Shown here one piece after another: positions 1 through 9,728 of a stretch of DNA of 64,000 bases. The stretch comes from Polaribacter haliotis (lineage in GTDB: Bacteria > Bacteroidota > Bacteroidia > Flavobacteriales > Flavobacteriaceae), in assembly GCF_014784055.1 (NCBI RefSeq), contig NZ_CP061813.1, positions 3,668,001 through 3,732,000 on the forward strand, in the 5' to 3' direction. Numbering within the stretch: position 1 is the stretch's first letter; each line of letters begins with the position of its first letter. The translations under genes were made by a program, and so were the position numbers. The notes beneath the pieces were generated by a model, which did no database searches, had not been told where the DNA came from, and was given only the letters and a program-made list of their open reading frames with translations.

Positions 1-18
1 TTAAACATTTTAAAATAT

Positions 19-555
19 ATGAAAAAGATATTAGCATTTGCAGGAAGTACAAGTTCAACATCTATCAATAAGAAGTTAGCAAGGTATGCCGCAGAAAATT
101 TAGAAAACTCAAAATTCGATGTTATCGATTTAAGAGATTTTCCAATGGTAATTTATAGTGAAGACGAAGAAAAAGAAAACGGATTTCCAGAAAATGCAGA
201 GAAATTCTCAAAATTATTAGATAAGTATGATGGTTTTATTTTGTCTTTAGCAGAACATAATGGCTCTTATGCAGCAGCTTTTAAAAACATTTTCGATTGG
301 AGTTCAAGAATAGAAGCAAAAGTTTTTAGAAATAAATCGTTGTTATTAATGGCAACATCTCCTGGAGCAAGAGGAGGGCAATCTGTTTTAGAAGCTGGAG
401 TTTCTAAATTTCCAAGAATGGGAGTTAAAGAACATTTTACATTTTCTTTGCCAAGCTTTTCAGACAATTTTAAAGACGGAAAAATAGTTGAAGAAGAATT
501 AGATAAGCAATTAAAATCGACAATTAATGATTTCGAAAAATCTGTAAATCTGTAA
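19..555 (+). CDS. NADPH-dependent FMN reductase family protein
   Basis: This 178-residue cytoplasmic protein has a flavodoxin-like fold and probably transfers electrons from NAD(P)H through FMN to quinones, azo compounds or metals. The N-terminus carries the phosphate-binding loop AGSTSSTSIN (residues 8-17), and the FMN ring-contact segment reads EHNGSYAAAFKNIFDW around residues 79-94, where the family usually has PEYNGS..LKNAIDW. Length is typical. It starts a tight same-strand run with a glutaredoxin-like gene (3 bp later) and a marR gene, so a role in the quinone or electrophile stress response is inferred. The true electron acceptor cannot be read from sequence. Confidence 0.88.
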   Translation: MKKILAFAGSTSSTSINKKLARYAAENLENSKFDVIDLRDFPMVIYSEDEEKENGFPENAEKFSKLLDKYDGFILSLAEHNGSYAAAFKNIFDWSSRIEAKVFRNKSLLLMATSPGARGGQSVLEAGVSKFPRMGVKEHFTFSLPSFSDNFKDGKIVEEELDKQLKSTINDFEKSVNL

Positions 556-558
556 ATT

Positions 559-807
559 ATGAAAATAACTTTGTACGGAAGAAAAGGACATGCATACACA
601 GTTGCATTTAAGAATTTCCTAAATTCTACAGATATTCCTTATGTTTATAAAGATGTTGCGTTAGATGAAGAAGCAAAAAAACATACAAAAGAATTATATG
701 GTGGCGTTGTCAAATACCCAACTTTAATTGTTGATGAAGAAGTTTATTTAACACCAACAACAGAAGAATTTAATAAAATAATGCAAGACTTAAATTTAAG
801 AGCGTAA
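559..807 (+). CDS. Glutaredoxin-like protein lacking the CxxC motif
   Basis: An 82-residue protein with the layout of a glutaredoxin: beta-alpha-beta start (KITLYGRKGHAYTVAFKNFL), a cis-proline segment KYPTLIVD near residues 53-60, and a C-terminal helix. Where glutaredoxins have CPYC, this protein reads GHAY, and it contains no cysteine at all, so classical disulfide exchange is not possible. It may be a structural or binding relative of glutaredoxin, or act on a partner. It lies 3 bp after the FMN reductase and 2 bp before marR, so co-transcription is very likely. The fold call is from pattern only. Confidence 0.72.
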   Translation: MKITLYGRKGHAYTVAFKNFLNSTDIPYVYKDVALDEEAKKHTKELYGGVVKYPTLIVDEEVYLTPTTEEFNKIMQDLNLRA

Positions 808-809
808 AA

Positions 810-1247
810 ATGGGCGATATTTCTAAAGACATACAATCGAATTTTAAAGACGATAAAATAAAGGCTTTAATCAACATAAAATATACAGCAAATTGGCTGA
901 ATAGTAAAGAAAATGATTTCTTTAAACCTTATGGAATTTCGCCACAACAATTTAATATTTTACGAATTTTAAGAGGAGCAAAGAAAGAAACTAAGGTTCA
1001 AATTATTAAAGATAGAATGATTGAACGTGCACCAAATGCAACACGTTTAATGGATAAATTATGTGAGAAAAATTTAATCGAAAGAATTCGTTGCGAACAC
1101 GATAGAAGAGTAGTGTATGTAAAAATTACAGAAGAAGGTTTAGAGTTACTTTCCAATATCGATGTGAATAAAAACCTATCTTTTTTAGAGAATTTAACGG
1201 AGAAAGAAGCGTCTCAATTAAGTGATTTATTGGACAAAATTCGATAG
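810..1247 (+). CDS. MarR-family transcriptional regulator
   Basis: A 145-residue winged-helix repressor. The recognition region runs from about residue 60 to 100 and is followed by the wing CEHDRRVVYVKITEEG, which matches the D-R-R-x-x-x-V-x-L-T pattern of MarR proteins. It is translated almost directly after the glutaredoxin-like gene, and a 20-bp perfect dyad sits just downstream in front of the first pirin gene. The context (FMN reductase upstream, two pirins downstream) resembles MarR-type sensors of quinones or oxidants; this is inference. There are cysteines at about residues 90 and 100 that could be redox sensors. Confidence 0.88.
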   Translation: MGDISKDIQSNFKDDKIKALINIKYTANWLNSKENDFFKPYGISPQQFNILRILRGAKKETKVQIIKDRMIERAPNATRLMDKLCEKNLIERIRCEHDRRVVYVKITEEGLELLSNIDVNKNLSFLENLTEKEASQLSDLLDKIR

Positions 1248-1262
1248 AAAAAATTTACAAAA

Positions 1263-1282
1263 TTATTTTCCAAGGAAAATAA
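1263..1282. promoter_or_regulatory. Candidate MarR operator (20-bp dyad)
   Basis: A perfect 9-bp inverted repeat (TTATTTTCC and GGAAAATAA) separated by AA lies in the 51-bp gap between marR and the first pirin gene. Length and symmetry fit a MarR dimer site. It has no T-tract and too small a loop to be a terminator. Confidence 0.5.
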
Positions 1283-1298
1283 AATAAATGTAGAAATC

Positions 1299-2168
1299 AT
1301 GAAAACACAAAAAACAATTCAACATAAAGTTACAAGTCCGTTGGTAAATATGGGACCAATAAAACTGCGTCAACCATTGCCAACAGAGGGAATCGAAAAT
1401 TTAGATCCGTTTTTATTATTGCATCATTATGGGCCTTATGCAATTTCAGAATTTAACAATCCGTTCGATTTAGGGCCACATCCACACAGAGGTTTCGAGC
1501 CAATTACGTTGTTATTTAAAGGCGAACAATTGCACAGAGATTCTCTGGGAAATGAAATGGTTGTAAAAGCTGGTGGTGTTCAATGGACAACTGCTGGACG
1601 TGGAATTATTCATGCTGAAGCTCCAACAAAAGAATTTGTTAAAAAAGGTGGCGAGTTAGAAGGAATTCAATTATGGCTCAATTTACCAGCAAAAGATAAA
1701 ATGATTCCGCCAAATTATCAACATTTAGAAGATGCCCAAATTCCGAAATTATTTTCTGATGATAAAAAAGTGCAATTGAACATTATTGCTGGAAATCAAT
1801 CAACTGAAAAAGGTCTGATTAAAACACAAACAGAAGTAAATGTTTTTACTGCAATTGCAGATGAAAATGGACAAATGGAAATTGAACTTCCAAAAAATCA
1901 TCAATCTTTAATTTATTTATTAGAAGGAGAAATTTTGGTAAACAATTCAGAGATTTTGAAAAAAGGAGAAAACCAAATGATTACGTTCAATCAAGATGGA
2001 AATTTTATTCAATTTGAAGCAAAAAAACAAAGTACTCTATTGATAATTTCAGGAGCACCAATAAAAGAAAAAGTAACTCAATATGGCCCTTATGTAATGA
2101 ATACACAGACTGAAATTTTAGAAGCAATGCGCGATTTTCAGCAGGGGAAAATGGGGCATTTATATTAA
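1299..2168 (+). CDS. Pirin family protein
   Basis: A 289-residue bicupin. The N-terminal cupin keeps the full pirin metal-binding set: H61 and H63 (in GPHPHRGFEP), and H105 and E107 (in GRGIIHAEAP). Family members are iron proteins that act as quercetin dioxygenase-like enzymes or as redox-sensitive regulators. The length matches bacterial pirins (about 280-290). It lies downstream of marR with a possible operator between them, and upstream of a second, shorter pirin. The substrate is unknown; quinone or flavonoid detoxification is inferred from neighbours. Confidence 0.92.
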   Translation: MKTQKTIQHKVTSPLVNMGPIKLRQPLPTEGIENLDPFLLLHHYGPYAISEFNNPFDLGPHPHRGFEPITLLFKGEQLHRDSLGNEMVVKAGGVQWTTAGRGIIHAEAPTKEFVKKGGELEGIQLWLNLPAKDKMIPPNYQHLEDAQIPKLFSDDKKVQLNIIAGNQSTEKGLIKTQTEVNVFTAIADENGQMEIELPKNHQSLIYLLEGEILVNNSEILKKGENQMITFNQDGNFIQFEAKKQSTLLIISGAPIKEKVTQYGPYVMNTQTEILEAMRDFQQGKMGHLY

Positions 2169-2187
2169 CAAGGGTTTTAAACCCTTG
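2169..2187. repeat. Small inverted repeat between pirin genes
   Basis: A 9-bp inverted repeat (CAAGGGTTT and AAACCCTTG) with a one-base centre starts directly after the stop codon of the first pirin gene. The centre is too small for a normal hairpin loop and there is no T-run, so it is more likely a protein site or a dispersed palindrome than a terminator. Confidence 0.4.
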
Positions 2188-2202
2188 CATAAAATAAAAA
2201 TT

Positions 2203-2910
2203 ATGAAAAAAATAATTCACAAATCAGAAACAAGAGGCGAAGCAAATCACGGTTGGTTAAAATCGTTTCATACATTTAGTTTTGCCAGTTATCAAAATTC
2301 AGAAAGAATGAATTTTGGAATGTTACGTGTTTTAAATGACGATGTTGTGCAACCGAAAATGGGTTTTGGTACACATCCACATAAAAATATGGAAATTATT
2401 TCCATTCCTATTTCTGGAGTGCTTTCTCATAAAGATTCTATGGATAATAAACGTTCTATAGAAGTTGGTGAAGTACAAGTAATGAGTGCTGGAACAGGTT
2501 TAACACATTCCGAATTTAACGATTCTAAAACAGATGCCGTTAACTTTCTTCAACTTTGGATTATTCCAGAAGCAGAAAATGTAACGCCAAATTACGAGCA
2601 AAAATTATTTTCTGAAGCTGAAAGAAAAAACAAGTTTCAAGTGTTGGTTTCGCCAAAAGACAAACAAATAAAAGGTTCTTTACCAATAAATCAGCAAGGT
2701 TATATTTCTATGATAGATTTAGAGGCCGATTTAAAAACAGAATATGAACTAAAAAACGGAGCTTATTTTTTCTTAATAGAAGGAGAAGTTTCAATTGCAG
2801 ACGAAATAATTAAAAGAAGAGATGCTATTGGAATTTCGGAAACCGAAAAAGTTGTAATAAAAGCAAATAAACAAAGTAAATTGTTAATTATTGATGTTCC
2901 AATGAATTAA
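2203..2910 (+). CDS. Pirin family protein, YhaK/YhhW-like quercetinase
   Basis: A 235-residue bicupin of the shorter YhhW type. The metal ligands are H58 and H60 (GTHPHKNME), and H102 and E104 (GTGLTHSEF). An in-frame TTG at 2185 would add six residues, but the ATG at 2203 opens directly into the conserved family start (KKIIHKSETRGEANHGWL), so it is preferred. The gene follows the first pirin by 34 bp and ends before a strong bidirectional terminator. Two pirins of different subfamilies in one unit suggest two steps or two substrates in the same stress response; that is inference. Confidence 0.92.
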   Translation: MKKIIHKSETRGEANHGWLKSFHTFSFASYQNSERMNFGMLRVLNDDVVQPKMGFGTHPHKNMEIISIPISGVLSHKDSMDNKRSIEVGEVQVMSAGTGLTHSEFNDSKTDAVNFLQLWIIPEAENVTPNYEQKLFSEAERKNKFQVLVSPKDKQIKGSLPINQQGYISMIDLEADLKTEYELKNGAYFFLIEGEVSIADEIIKRRDAIGISETEKVVIKANKQSKLLIIDVPMN

Positions 2911-2918
2911 TGATAAAA

Positions 2919-2947
2919 TGTCATTTCGACCTTGTGGAGAAATCACT
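2919..2947. repeat. Dispersed intergenic repeat, TCATTTCGA...GAGAAATC type
   Basis: The stretch GTCATTTCGACC..GTGGAGAAATCAC is imperfectly self-complementary (ATTTC against GAAAT). It has the look of short intergenic repeats that I recall as common between flavobacterial genes. Only this copy of the variant is seen in the window. Confidence 0.45.
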
Positions 2948-3032
2948 GACTTTTAGAGTAATCTCTTAAACTTTTGAAGAAACAATTTTTTGAAAAATCT
3001 CTAAGATTTGATTATCAAAATATCAAAAAAAT

Positions 3033-3066
3033 AAAACCTGTTTAGCAAATTTGCTAAACAGGTTTT
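3033..3066. terminator. Bidirectional rho-independent terminator
   Basis: A perfect 17-bp inverted repeat (arms AAAACCTGTTTAGCAAA and its complement) with T-runs on both strands. It lies between the convergent second pirin gene and the succinate-semialdehyde dehydrogenase gene and can serve both. Confidence 0.9.
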
Positions 3067-3089
3067 TTAAATTCTAATAAAATTTTAGT

Positions 3090-4478
3090 TTACGATTCAC
3101 TAAAAATAATAGATTTTATATTTACAAATTCTCTAATTCCAAACCCTCCATGTTCTCTACCAAAACCAGAATCTTTTACACCACCAAAAGGCATTGCAGG
3201 ATCTGCAATTCCGAATGAGTTTATAAATACCATTCCAGTATCAAAATATTTTTGAGCTAATTTTGTTGCTTTTTTTTCATCTTTAGAAAAAATTCCTCCA
3301 CCTAAACCAAAACGACTATCGTTGGCAATTCTCATGGCATCATTTTCGTCTTTAGCTTTAATTAATGATGCAACTGGTCCAAAAAGTTCATCATCGTAAG
3401 CAGGTTGTCCAGATTTTACGTTTTCTAAAACAGTTACAGGATAATAAAAACCTTTCCCCTCTGGAATTTCTCCACCACATAAAATTTCTGCTCCTTTTTT
3501 TACACTTTCTTCTACTTGTTCATGTAGAGTTTCTCGTAAATCTTCTCTAGCCATTGGTCCCATATCGAATTTACTATCCATAGGGTTTCCAACTTTTACG
3601 TCTTTCATCGCTTTTACAAATGCTTTTTTAAATTCATCATAAACAGCATCTACAACTACAAACCTTTTTGCAGCGATGCAAGTTTCTCCATTATTATAAA
3701 TTCTACCTCGTACACATTTTTCAACAGCCAATTCTAAATCTGCATCTTCTAATACGATATACGCATCATTACTACCCAGTTCTAAAACTACTTTTTTCAA
3801 TTCAGTGGTAGCTTTTTCTCCCACTTTTTTTCCAGCCTTAGAACTTCCTGTTAAAGTTACACCTCTTACTAAATTATGTTCAATAACTTTGTTTGATTGT
3901 TCGTGTTCAATAATTAAAACTTTAAATAAATCTTTTGGCAAACCAGCTTCTTTAAAAATTTTTTCTAAAAACTTACCAGTTCCAGTTACGTTTTTTGCAT
4001 GTTTTAACAATACTCCATTTCCAGCCATTAAATTTACAATAGCGTATCTAATAACTTGGTATGAAGGGTAGTTCCAAGGCTGAATTCCGTAAACAATTCC
4101 AATGGGAGAATAAGTAATAATTCCTTTTCCTCCACCAACTAATTCTCTTGCTTCTTCTTTTAAATTTTCTGATGCATTTTCGGCAGTATATTTACAAATT
4201 CCCGAACATAAATCTACTTCTTGCTCACTCTGGCTGAATAGTTTTCCCATTTCATTGGTCATTAATTCGGAAAGTTCTTTTTTATGCTCTTGTAATTTTT
4301 TTCCAATACCTCCAATAATTTTTGCTCGTTCTTTTAGAGAAACTAATTTCCAATCTAAAAAAGCAGTATTACAATCTTTTATAGCTGTATCCATTTCAGC
4401 AGTTGTCATGTACTTGTAGGTTTCTATTTTTTCGTTAGTTGCAGGATTAATTGTAGTAATATTTTTTTCTTTAGTCAT
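3090..4478 (-). CDS. sad: NAD(P)-dependent succinate-semialdehyde dehydrogenase (Sad/YneI type)
   Basis: A 462-residue aldehyde dehydrogenase that oxidises succinic semialdehyde (or a similar short aldehyde) to the acid. Visible elements: PWNYP with N136, the Rossmann segment VTLTGSSKAGKKVG (about 207-220), the general base E233 in LELGS, the catalytic C267 in NNGETCIAAKR, and the C-terminal FGREHGGFGIREFVN. The length and the ELGS-N-D-A-Y variant fit the YneI/Sad group well. An upstream in-frame ATG at 4514 would add 12 residues; the ATG at 4478 matches family starts better. It is divergent from fadH across a 321-bp gap. Function in 4-aminobutyrate breakdown is inferred, as no transaminase is nearby. 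Confidence 0.88.
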   Translation of the reverse strand: MTKEKNITTINPATNEKIETYKYMTTAEMDTAIKDCNTAFLDWKLVSLKERAKIIGGIGKKLQEHKKELSELMTNEMGKLFSQSEQEVDLCSGICKYTAENASENLKEEARELVGGGKGIITYSPIGIVYGIQPWNYPSYQVIRYAIVNLMAGNGVLLKHAKNVTGTGKFLEKIFKEAGLPKDLFKVLIIEHEQSNKVIEHNLVRGVTLTGSSKAGKKVGEKATTELKKVVLELGSNDAYIVLEDADLELAVEKCVRGRIYNNGETCIAAKRFVVVDAVYDEFKKAFVKAMKDVKVGNPMDSKFDMGPMAREDLRETLHEQVEESVKKGAEILCGGEIPEGKGFYYPVTVLENVKSGQPAYDDELFGPVASLIKAKDENDAMRIANDSRFGLGGGIFSKDEKKATKLAQKYFDTGMVFINSFGIADPAMPFGGVKDSGFGREHGGFGIREFVNIKSIIFSES

Positions 4479-4657
4479 AATTATTGTTTTATTTAATACC
4501 TTAAATCGATTCAAAGGTATTTTATTCTCTATTTTTTAATTGATGCAATCCATCTATTCTTTAACTTGTATAGAGTTGTAGTGTTAAAGATTCAATAAAA
4601 GAGTAGATTCTTATTTCTCTTATTTTTAATTTCAAAAAATAAGCATATCTTGCAAAG

Positions 4658-4675
4658 TATTATGCATGCATAATA
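4658..4675. promoter_or_regulatory. Palindromic operator candidate
   Basis: A perfect 18-bp palindrome (half-site TATTATGCA) lies between the divergent sad and fadH genes, 125 bp before the fadH start. It has no loop and no T-run, so a dimeric regulator site is the likely reading. The regulator is unknown. Confidence 0.45.
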
Positions 4676-4724
4676 AATCGAAGCGTATTTCTTCTGCTTT
4701 TCTCACAAGATTTAAGTTGAAATT

Positions 4725-4750
4725 GTCATTCCTGTGAAAACAGGAATCTA
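4725..4750. repeat. Dispersed repeat copy, GTCATTCC..GGAATC type
   Basis: The stretch GTCATTCCTG..CAGGAATC is self-complementary (ATTCCTG against CAGGAAT) and almost the same as a copy at 63718-63743. Both are intergenic. Confidence 0.6.
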
Positions 4751-4790
4751 AACTTTGATAGCTTTTACCCGATTTTTTTAATCAGAATAA

Positions 4791-6827
<2,037 letters not shown>

Positions 6828-6864
6828 TCTTTTCTTATTTTTGAACCAAATTAAACTTCTTATA

Positions 6865-7416
6865 ATGAAAAATTTATTCTTATTATTTGCATTCAGTTAT
6901 GCTGGATTAGTATTTTCTCAGCAGGAACCAGAATTTCCAAAATACAATGCTAAAAATGTAGCGAATATTTTTTATTATAATTTATCTGAAATTCCAGAAA
7001 AAATTAAAGTAAAAAAAGAGATTACAAAAAATAAGACATTAACGGAACTTAGAAAATATAATGATAAAATAAAAAAAATCTCTTTTTTAAATACTCCAAA
7101 GTTGCTCGATTTAGAATTAACTATTAATTCTTTGGGCAAACAGTTATATTCCAATAGAGAATTAGCTGAAAAAATTAGTAAAAGAATTCAAACGATTATA
7201 GTACCAATAAGAGATAGTATCGATATTTATGAGAAAACTCTAAATGAAAATTTAGAAGGCTTTTTATCAAAAAAACAAAATAAAAAGTGGTTAAAATATC
7301 AAAGAGCAGAAAAAAGAAAATTATTACCTGAAAGACCAAAAAACCAAAACAGTGCTCCTGTTAATATGAATAGGAGACGAAGAAATGGGCAAGGTATAGG
7401 TGGTAGAAGATTCTAA
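6865..7416 (+). CDS. Exported hypothetical protein with basic C-terminus
   Basis: A 183-residue protein I do not recognise. It begins with a clear signal peptide (MKNLFLLFAFSYAGLVFSQ, cleavage likely after FSQ or before QQEP). The middle is charged and helix-prone, rich in K, E and I, and the end is strongly basic (NRRRRNGQGIGGRRF). A TTG at 6841 opens the same frame but would put eight residues before the signal, so the ATG at 6865 is chosen. It follows fadH by 37 bp and may be read from the same transcript, though no functional tie is visible. Confidence 0.7.
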   Translation: MKNLFLLFAFSYAGLVFSQQEPEFPKYNAKNVANIFYYNLSEIPEKIKVKKEITKNKTLTELRKYNDKIKKISFLNTPKLLDLELTINSLGKQLYSNRELAEKISKRIQTIIVPIRDSIDIYEKTLNENLEGFLSKKQNKKWLKYQRAEKRKLLPERPKNQNSAPVNMNRRRRNGQGIGGRRF

Positions 7417-7562
7417 CTACTTTACAATCTTAACGTTTTTTTTAAACAATTATTTAAGTATAATAAACATTTTCTTTGCTTCTAGTTTTATGTATTAAAC
7501 CTATTTAATTGTTCCAATTTTACTACATTATTATTCATTAATTTTTTTTACCATTTCTCAAG

Positions 7563-7593
7563 TTGAACAAACAAAATAAATTAGCGATATTTG
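7563..7593 (+). promoter_or_regulatory. Candidate Bacteroidota promoter
   Basis: A -33-type TTG at 7563 and a -7-type GATATTTG at 7586-7593 (one mismatch to TAnnTTTG) are 20 bp apart, 28 bp before the start of the small membrane protein gene. Confidence 0.4.
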
Positions 7594-7621
7594 TAAATTA
7601 ACTAACTAACAGAAAAGAATT

Positions 7622-7804
7622 ATGGGAATGAATAAAAATACTGTGCTTGCTTGGGCAACTTTTATAATGATTTTAGTAGGACTAGGTCTAATTGCATTAG
7701 GTGCTTTTAGATATGATGATGTTGCTGGTTGGGGGTTTGCTTCAGTGGGTATTGGTTTCTTTGCAATTGCTTGGGTTTTTAATGCATTAAAAGGAAGAGT
7801 TTAA
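7622..7804 (+). CDS. Small two-helix membrane protein (CAL67264-like)
   Basis: A 60-residue protein made almost wholly of two membrane segments: VLAWATFIMILVGLGLIALGAF (about 8-29) and WGFASVGIGFFAIAWVFNAL (about 37-56), joined by the short loop RYDDVAG, with a basic tail KGRV. I recall a conserved flavobacterial family of this size and pattern (named CAL67264 family), but its role is not known. It lies 60 bp before ettA on the same strand, and may share its transcript. Confidence 0.75.
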   Translation: MGMNKNTVLAWATFIMILVGLGLIALGAFRYDDVAGWGFASVGIGFFAIAWVFNALKGRV

Positions 7805-7864
7805 AAAGTCTACAAATTTCAGTAGCAGTTTTCAAAAAAAATAATTTTCAAAATATAGTATAAT

Positions 7865-9556
7865 ATGAGTGACGATAAGAAAGTAATCTTTTCGATGAAT
7901 AAGTTGTCTAAAACTTATCAATCTACAGGAAAACAAGTTTTAAAAGATATATATTTAAGTTTTTTCTACGGAGCTAAAATTGGTATTCTTGGTTTAAATG
8001 GGTCTGGAAAATCTACATTATTAAAAATAATTGCTGGTGTCGAAAAAAAATTCCAAGGAGATGTAACTTTTTCTCCTGGTTATAAAGTTGGTTATTTAGA
8101 GCAAGAACCACAATTAGATCCAGAAAAAACAGTTTTAGAAATTGTTAAAGAAGGTGTTGCAGAAACGGTTGCTATTTTAGATGAATATAACAAAATAAAC
8201 GACATGTTTGGTTTGGAAGAAGTTTATTCAGATGCAGACAAGATGGAAAAACTAATGGCACAACAAGCAGAGCTTCAAGATAAAATAGATGCTGCAAATG
8301 CTTGGGAATTAGATACCAAGTTAGAAATTGCAATGGATGCTTTAAGAACACCAGATTCCGATAAGAAAATTGGAGTTCTTTCTGGTGGAGAAAAAAGACG
8401 TGTTGCACTTTGTAGATTATTACTACAAGAACCAGAAATTTTATTATTAGATGAGCCAACAAACCACTTGGATGCAGAATCTGTACATTGGTTAGAGCAT
8501 CATTTAGCACAATATAAAGGAACTGTAATTGCAGTAACACACGATAGATACTTCTTAGATAATGTTGCTGGTTGGATTTTAGAATTAGATAGAGGAGAAG
8601 GAATTCCTTGGAAAGGAAACTACTCTTCTTGGTTAGATCAGAAATCGCAAAGAATGGCGAAAGAAAGCAAAACTGCTTCTAAACGTCAGAAAACTTTAGA
8701 ACGAGAGTTGGAATGGGTTCGTCAAGGAGCAAAAGGGCGTCAAACAAAACAGAAAGCACGTTTGAAGAACTACGATAAATTGATGAGTCAAGATCAAAAA
8801 GTTGTTGACGAAAAATTAGAAATCTACATTCCTAATGGACCACGTTTAGGAACCAATGTTATAGAAGCTTCAGGAGTTTCTAAAGCTTATGGAGATAAAT
8901 TATTATATGAAAATTTAGAATTTAACCTTCCTCAAGCAGGTATTGTGGGAATTATTGGGCCAAATGGTGCTGGAAAAACCACTATTTTTAGAATGATTAT
9001 GGGAGAAGAAACCCCTGATAAAGGTGAGTTTAAAGTTGGTGAAACTGCAAAAATCGCTTATGTAGATCAAGCACATTCAGATATTAACCCAGATAAAACA
9101 ATTTGGGAAAACTTTTCTGATGGACAAGATTTGGTAATGATGGGAGGAAAGCAAGTAAATTCTCGTGCTTATTTAAGTCGTTTTAATTTCTCTGGAAGTG
9201 AACAAAATAAGAAAGTAGATACACTTTCTGGAGGAGAAAGAAACCGTTTGCATTTAGCGATGACTTTAAAGGAAGAAGGAAACGTACTTTTATTAGATGA
9301 GCCAACCAACGATTTAGATGTAAATACTCTAAGAGCATTAGAAGAAGGGTTAGAAAATTTCGCAGGTTGTGCAGTAGTTATTAGTCACGATAGATGGTTT
9401 TTAGATAGAGTTTGTACCCACATTTTAGCTTTCGAAGGAAATAGTGAAGTTTATTTTTTTGAAGGTTCTTTTTCTGACTACGAAGAGAATAAGAAAAAGC
9501 GTTTGGGTGGAGATTTAATGCCAAAACGTATTAAGTATAAGAAGTTGATTCGATAG
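7865..9556 (+). CDS. ettA: Energy-dependent translational throttle protein EttA (ABC-F)
   Basis: A 563-residue soluble ABC-F ATPase that binds the ribosomal E site and tunes translation to the ATP/ADP ratio. It has two ABC cassettes and no membrane segment. Cassette 1 shows the P-loop GLNGSGKST (43-51), signature LSGGEKRR and Walker B LLLDEPTNHLD. Cassette 2 shows GPNGAGKTT, LSGGERNR and LLLDEPTNDLD. The linker is rich in basic residues (RQGAKGRQTKQKARL), and the C-terminal end GGDLMPKRIKYKKL matches EttA rather than Uup or YheS. The length is typical. A terminator follows. Confidence 0.95.
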   Translation: MSDDKKVIFSMNKLSKTYQSTGKQVLKDIYLSFFYGAKIGILGLNGSGKSTLLKIIAGVEKKFQGDVTFSPGYKVGYLEQEPQLDPEKTVLEIVKEGVAETVAILDEYNKINDMFGLEEVYSDADKMEKLMAQQAELQDKIDAANAWELDTKLEIAMDALRTPDSDKKIGVLSGGEKRRVALCRLLLQEPEILLLDEPTNHLDAESVHWLEHHLAQYKGTVIAVTHDRYFLDNVAGWILELDRGEGIPWKGNYSSWLDQKSQRMAKESKTASKRQKTLERELEWVRQGAKGRQTKQKARLKNYDKLMSQDQKVVDEKLEIYIPNGPRLGTNVIEASGVSKAYGDKLLYENLEFNLPQAGIVGIIGPNGAGKTTIFRMIMGEETPDKGEFKVGETAKIAYVDQAHSDINPDKTIWENFSDGQDLVMMGGKQVNSRAYLSRFNFSGSEQNKKVDTLSGGERNRLHLAMTLKEEGNVLLLDEPTNDLDVNTLRALEEGLENFAGCAVVISHDRWFLDRVCTHILAFEGNSEVYFFEGSFSDYEENKKKRLGGDLMPKRIKYKKLIR

Positions 9557-9578
9557 TTAATGAATATTCTAAATATTA

Positions 9579-9612
9579 AAAAGCCCCATTTCAATTTTGA
9601 AATGGGGCTTTT
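9579..9612. terminator. Bidirectional rho-independent terminator
   Basis: A 16-bp inverted repeat (arms AAAAGCCCCATTTCAA and complement) with TT at the centre, and T-runs on both sides. It lies 23 bp after ettA and between convergent genes. Confidence 0.9.
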
Positions 9613-9728
9613 AACTTCTACTTATTCTTTCGCAATAAAAGATTTAGTTAGCAGTATTTAATTCAAAAAAAATACTAACGCGAATCTATTATTTTATATT
9701 TGAAATTTACTAGGTATAAATACCTGTT

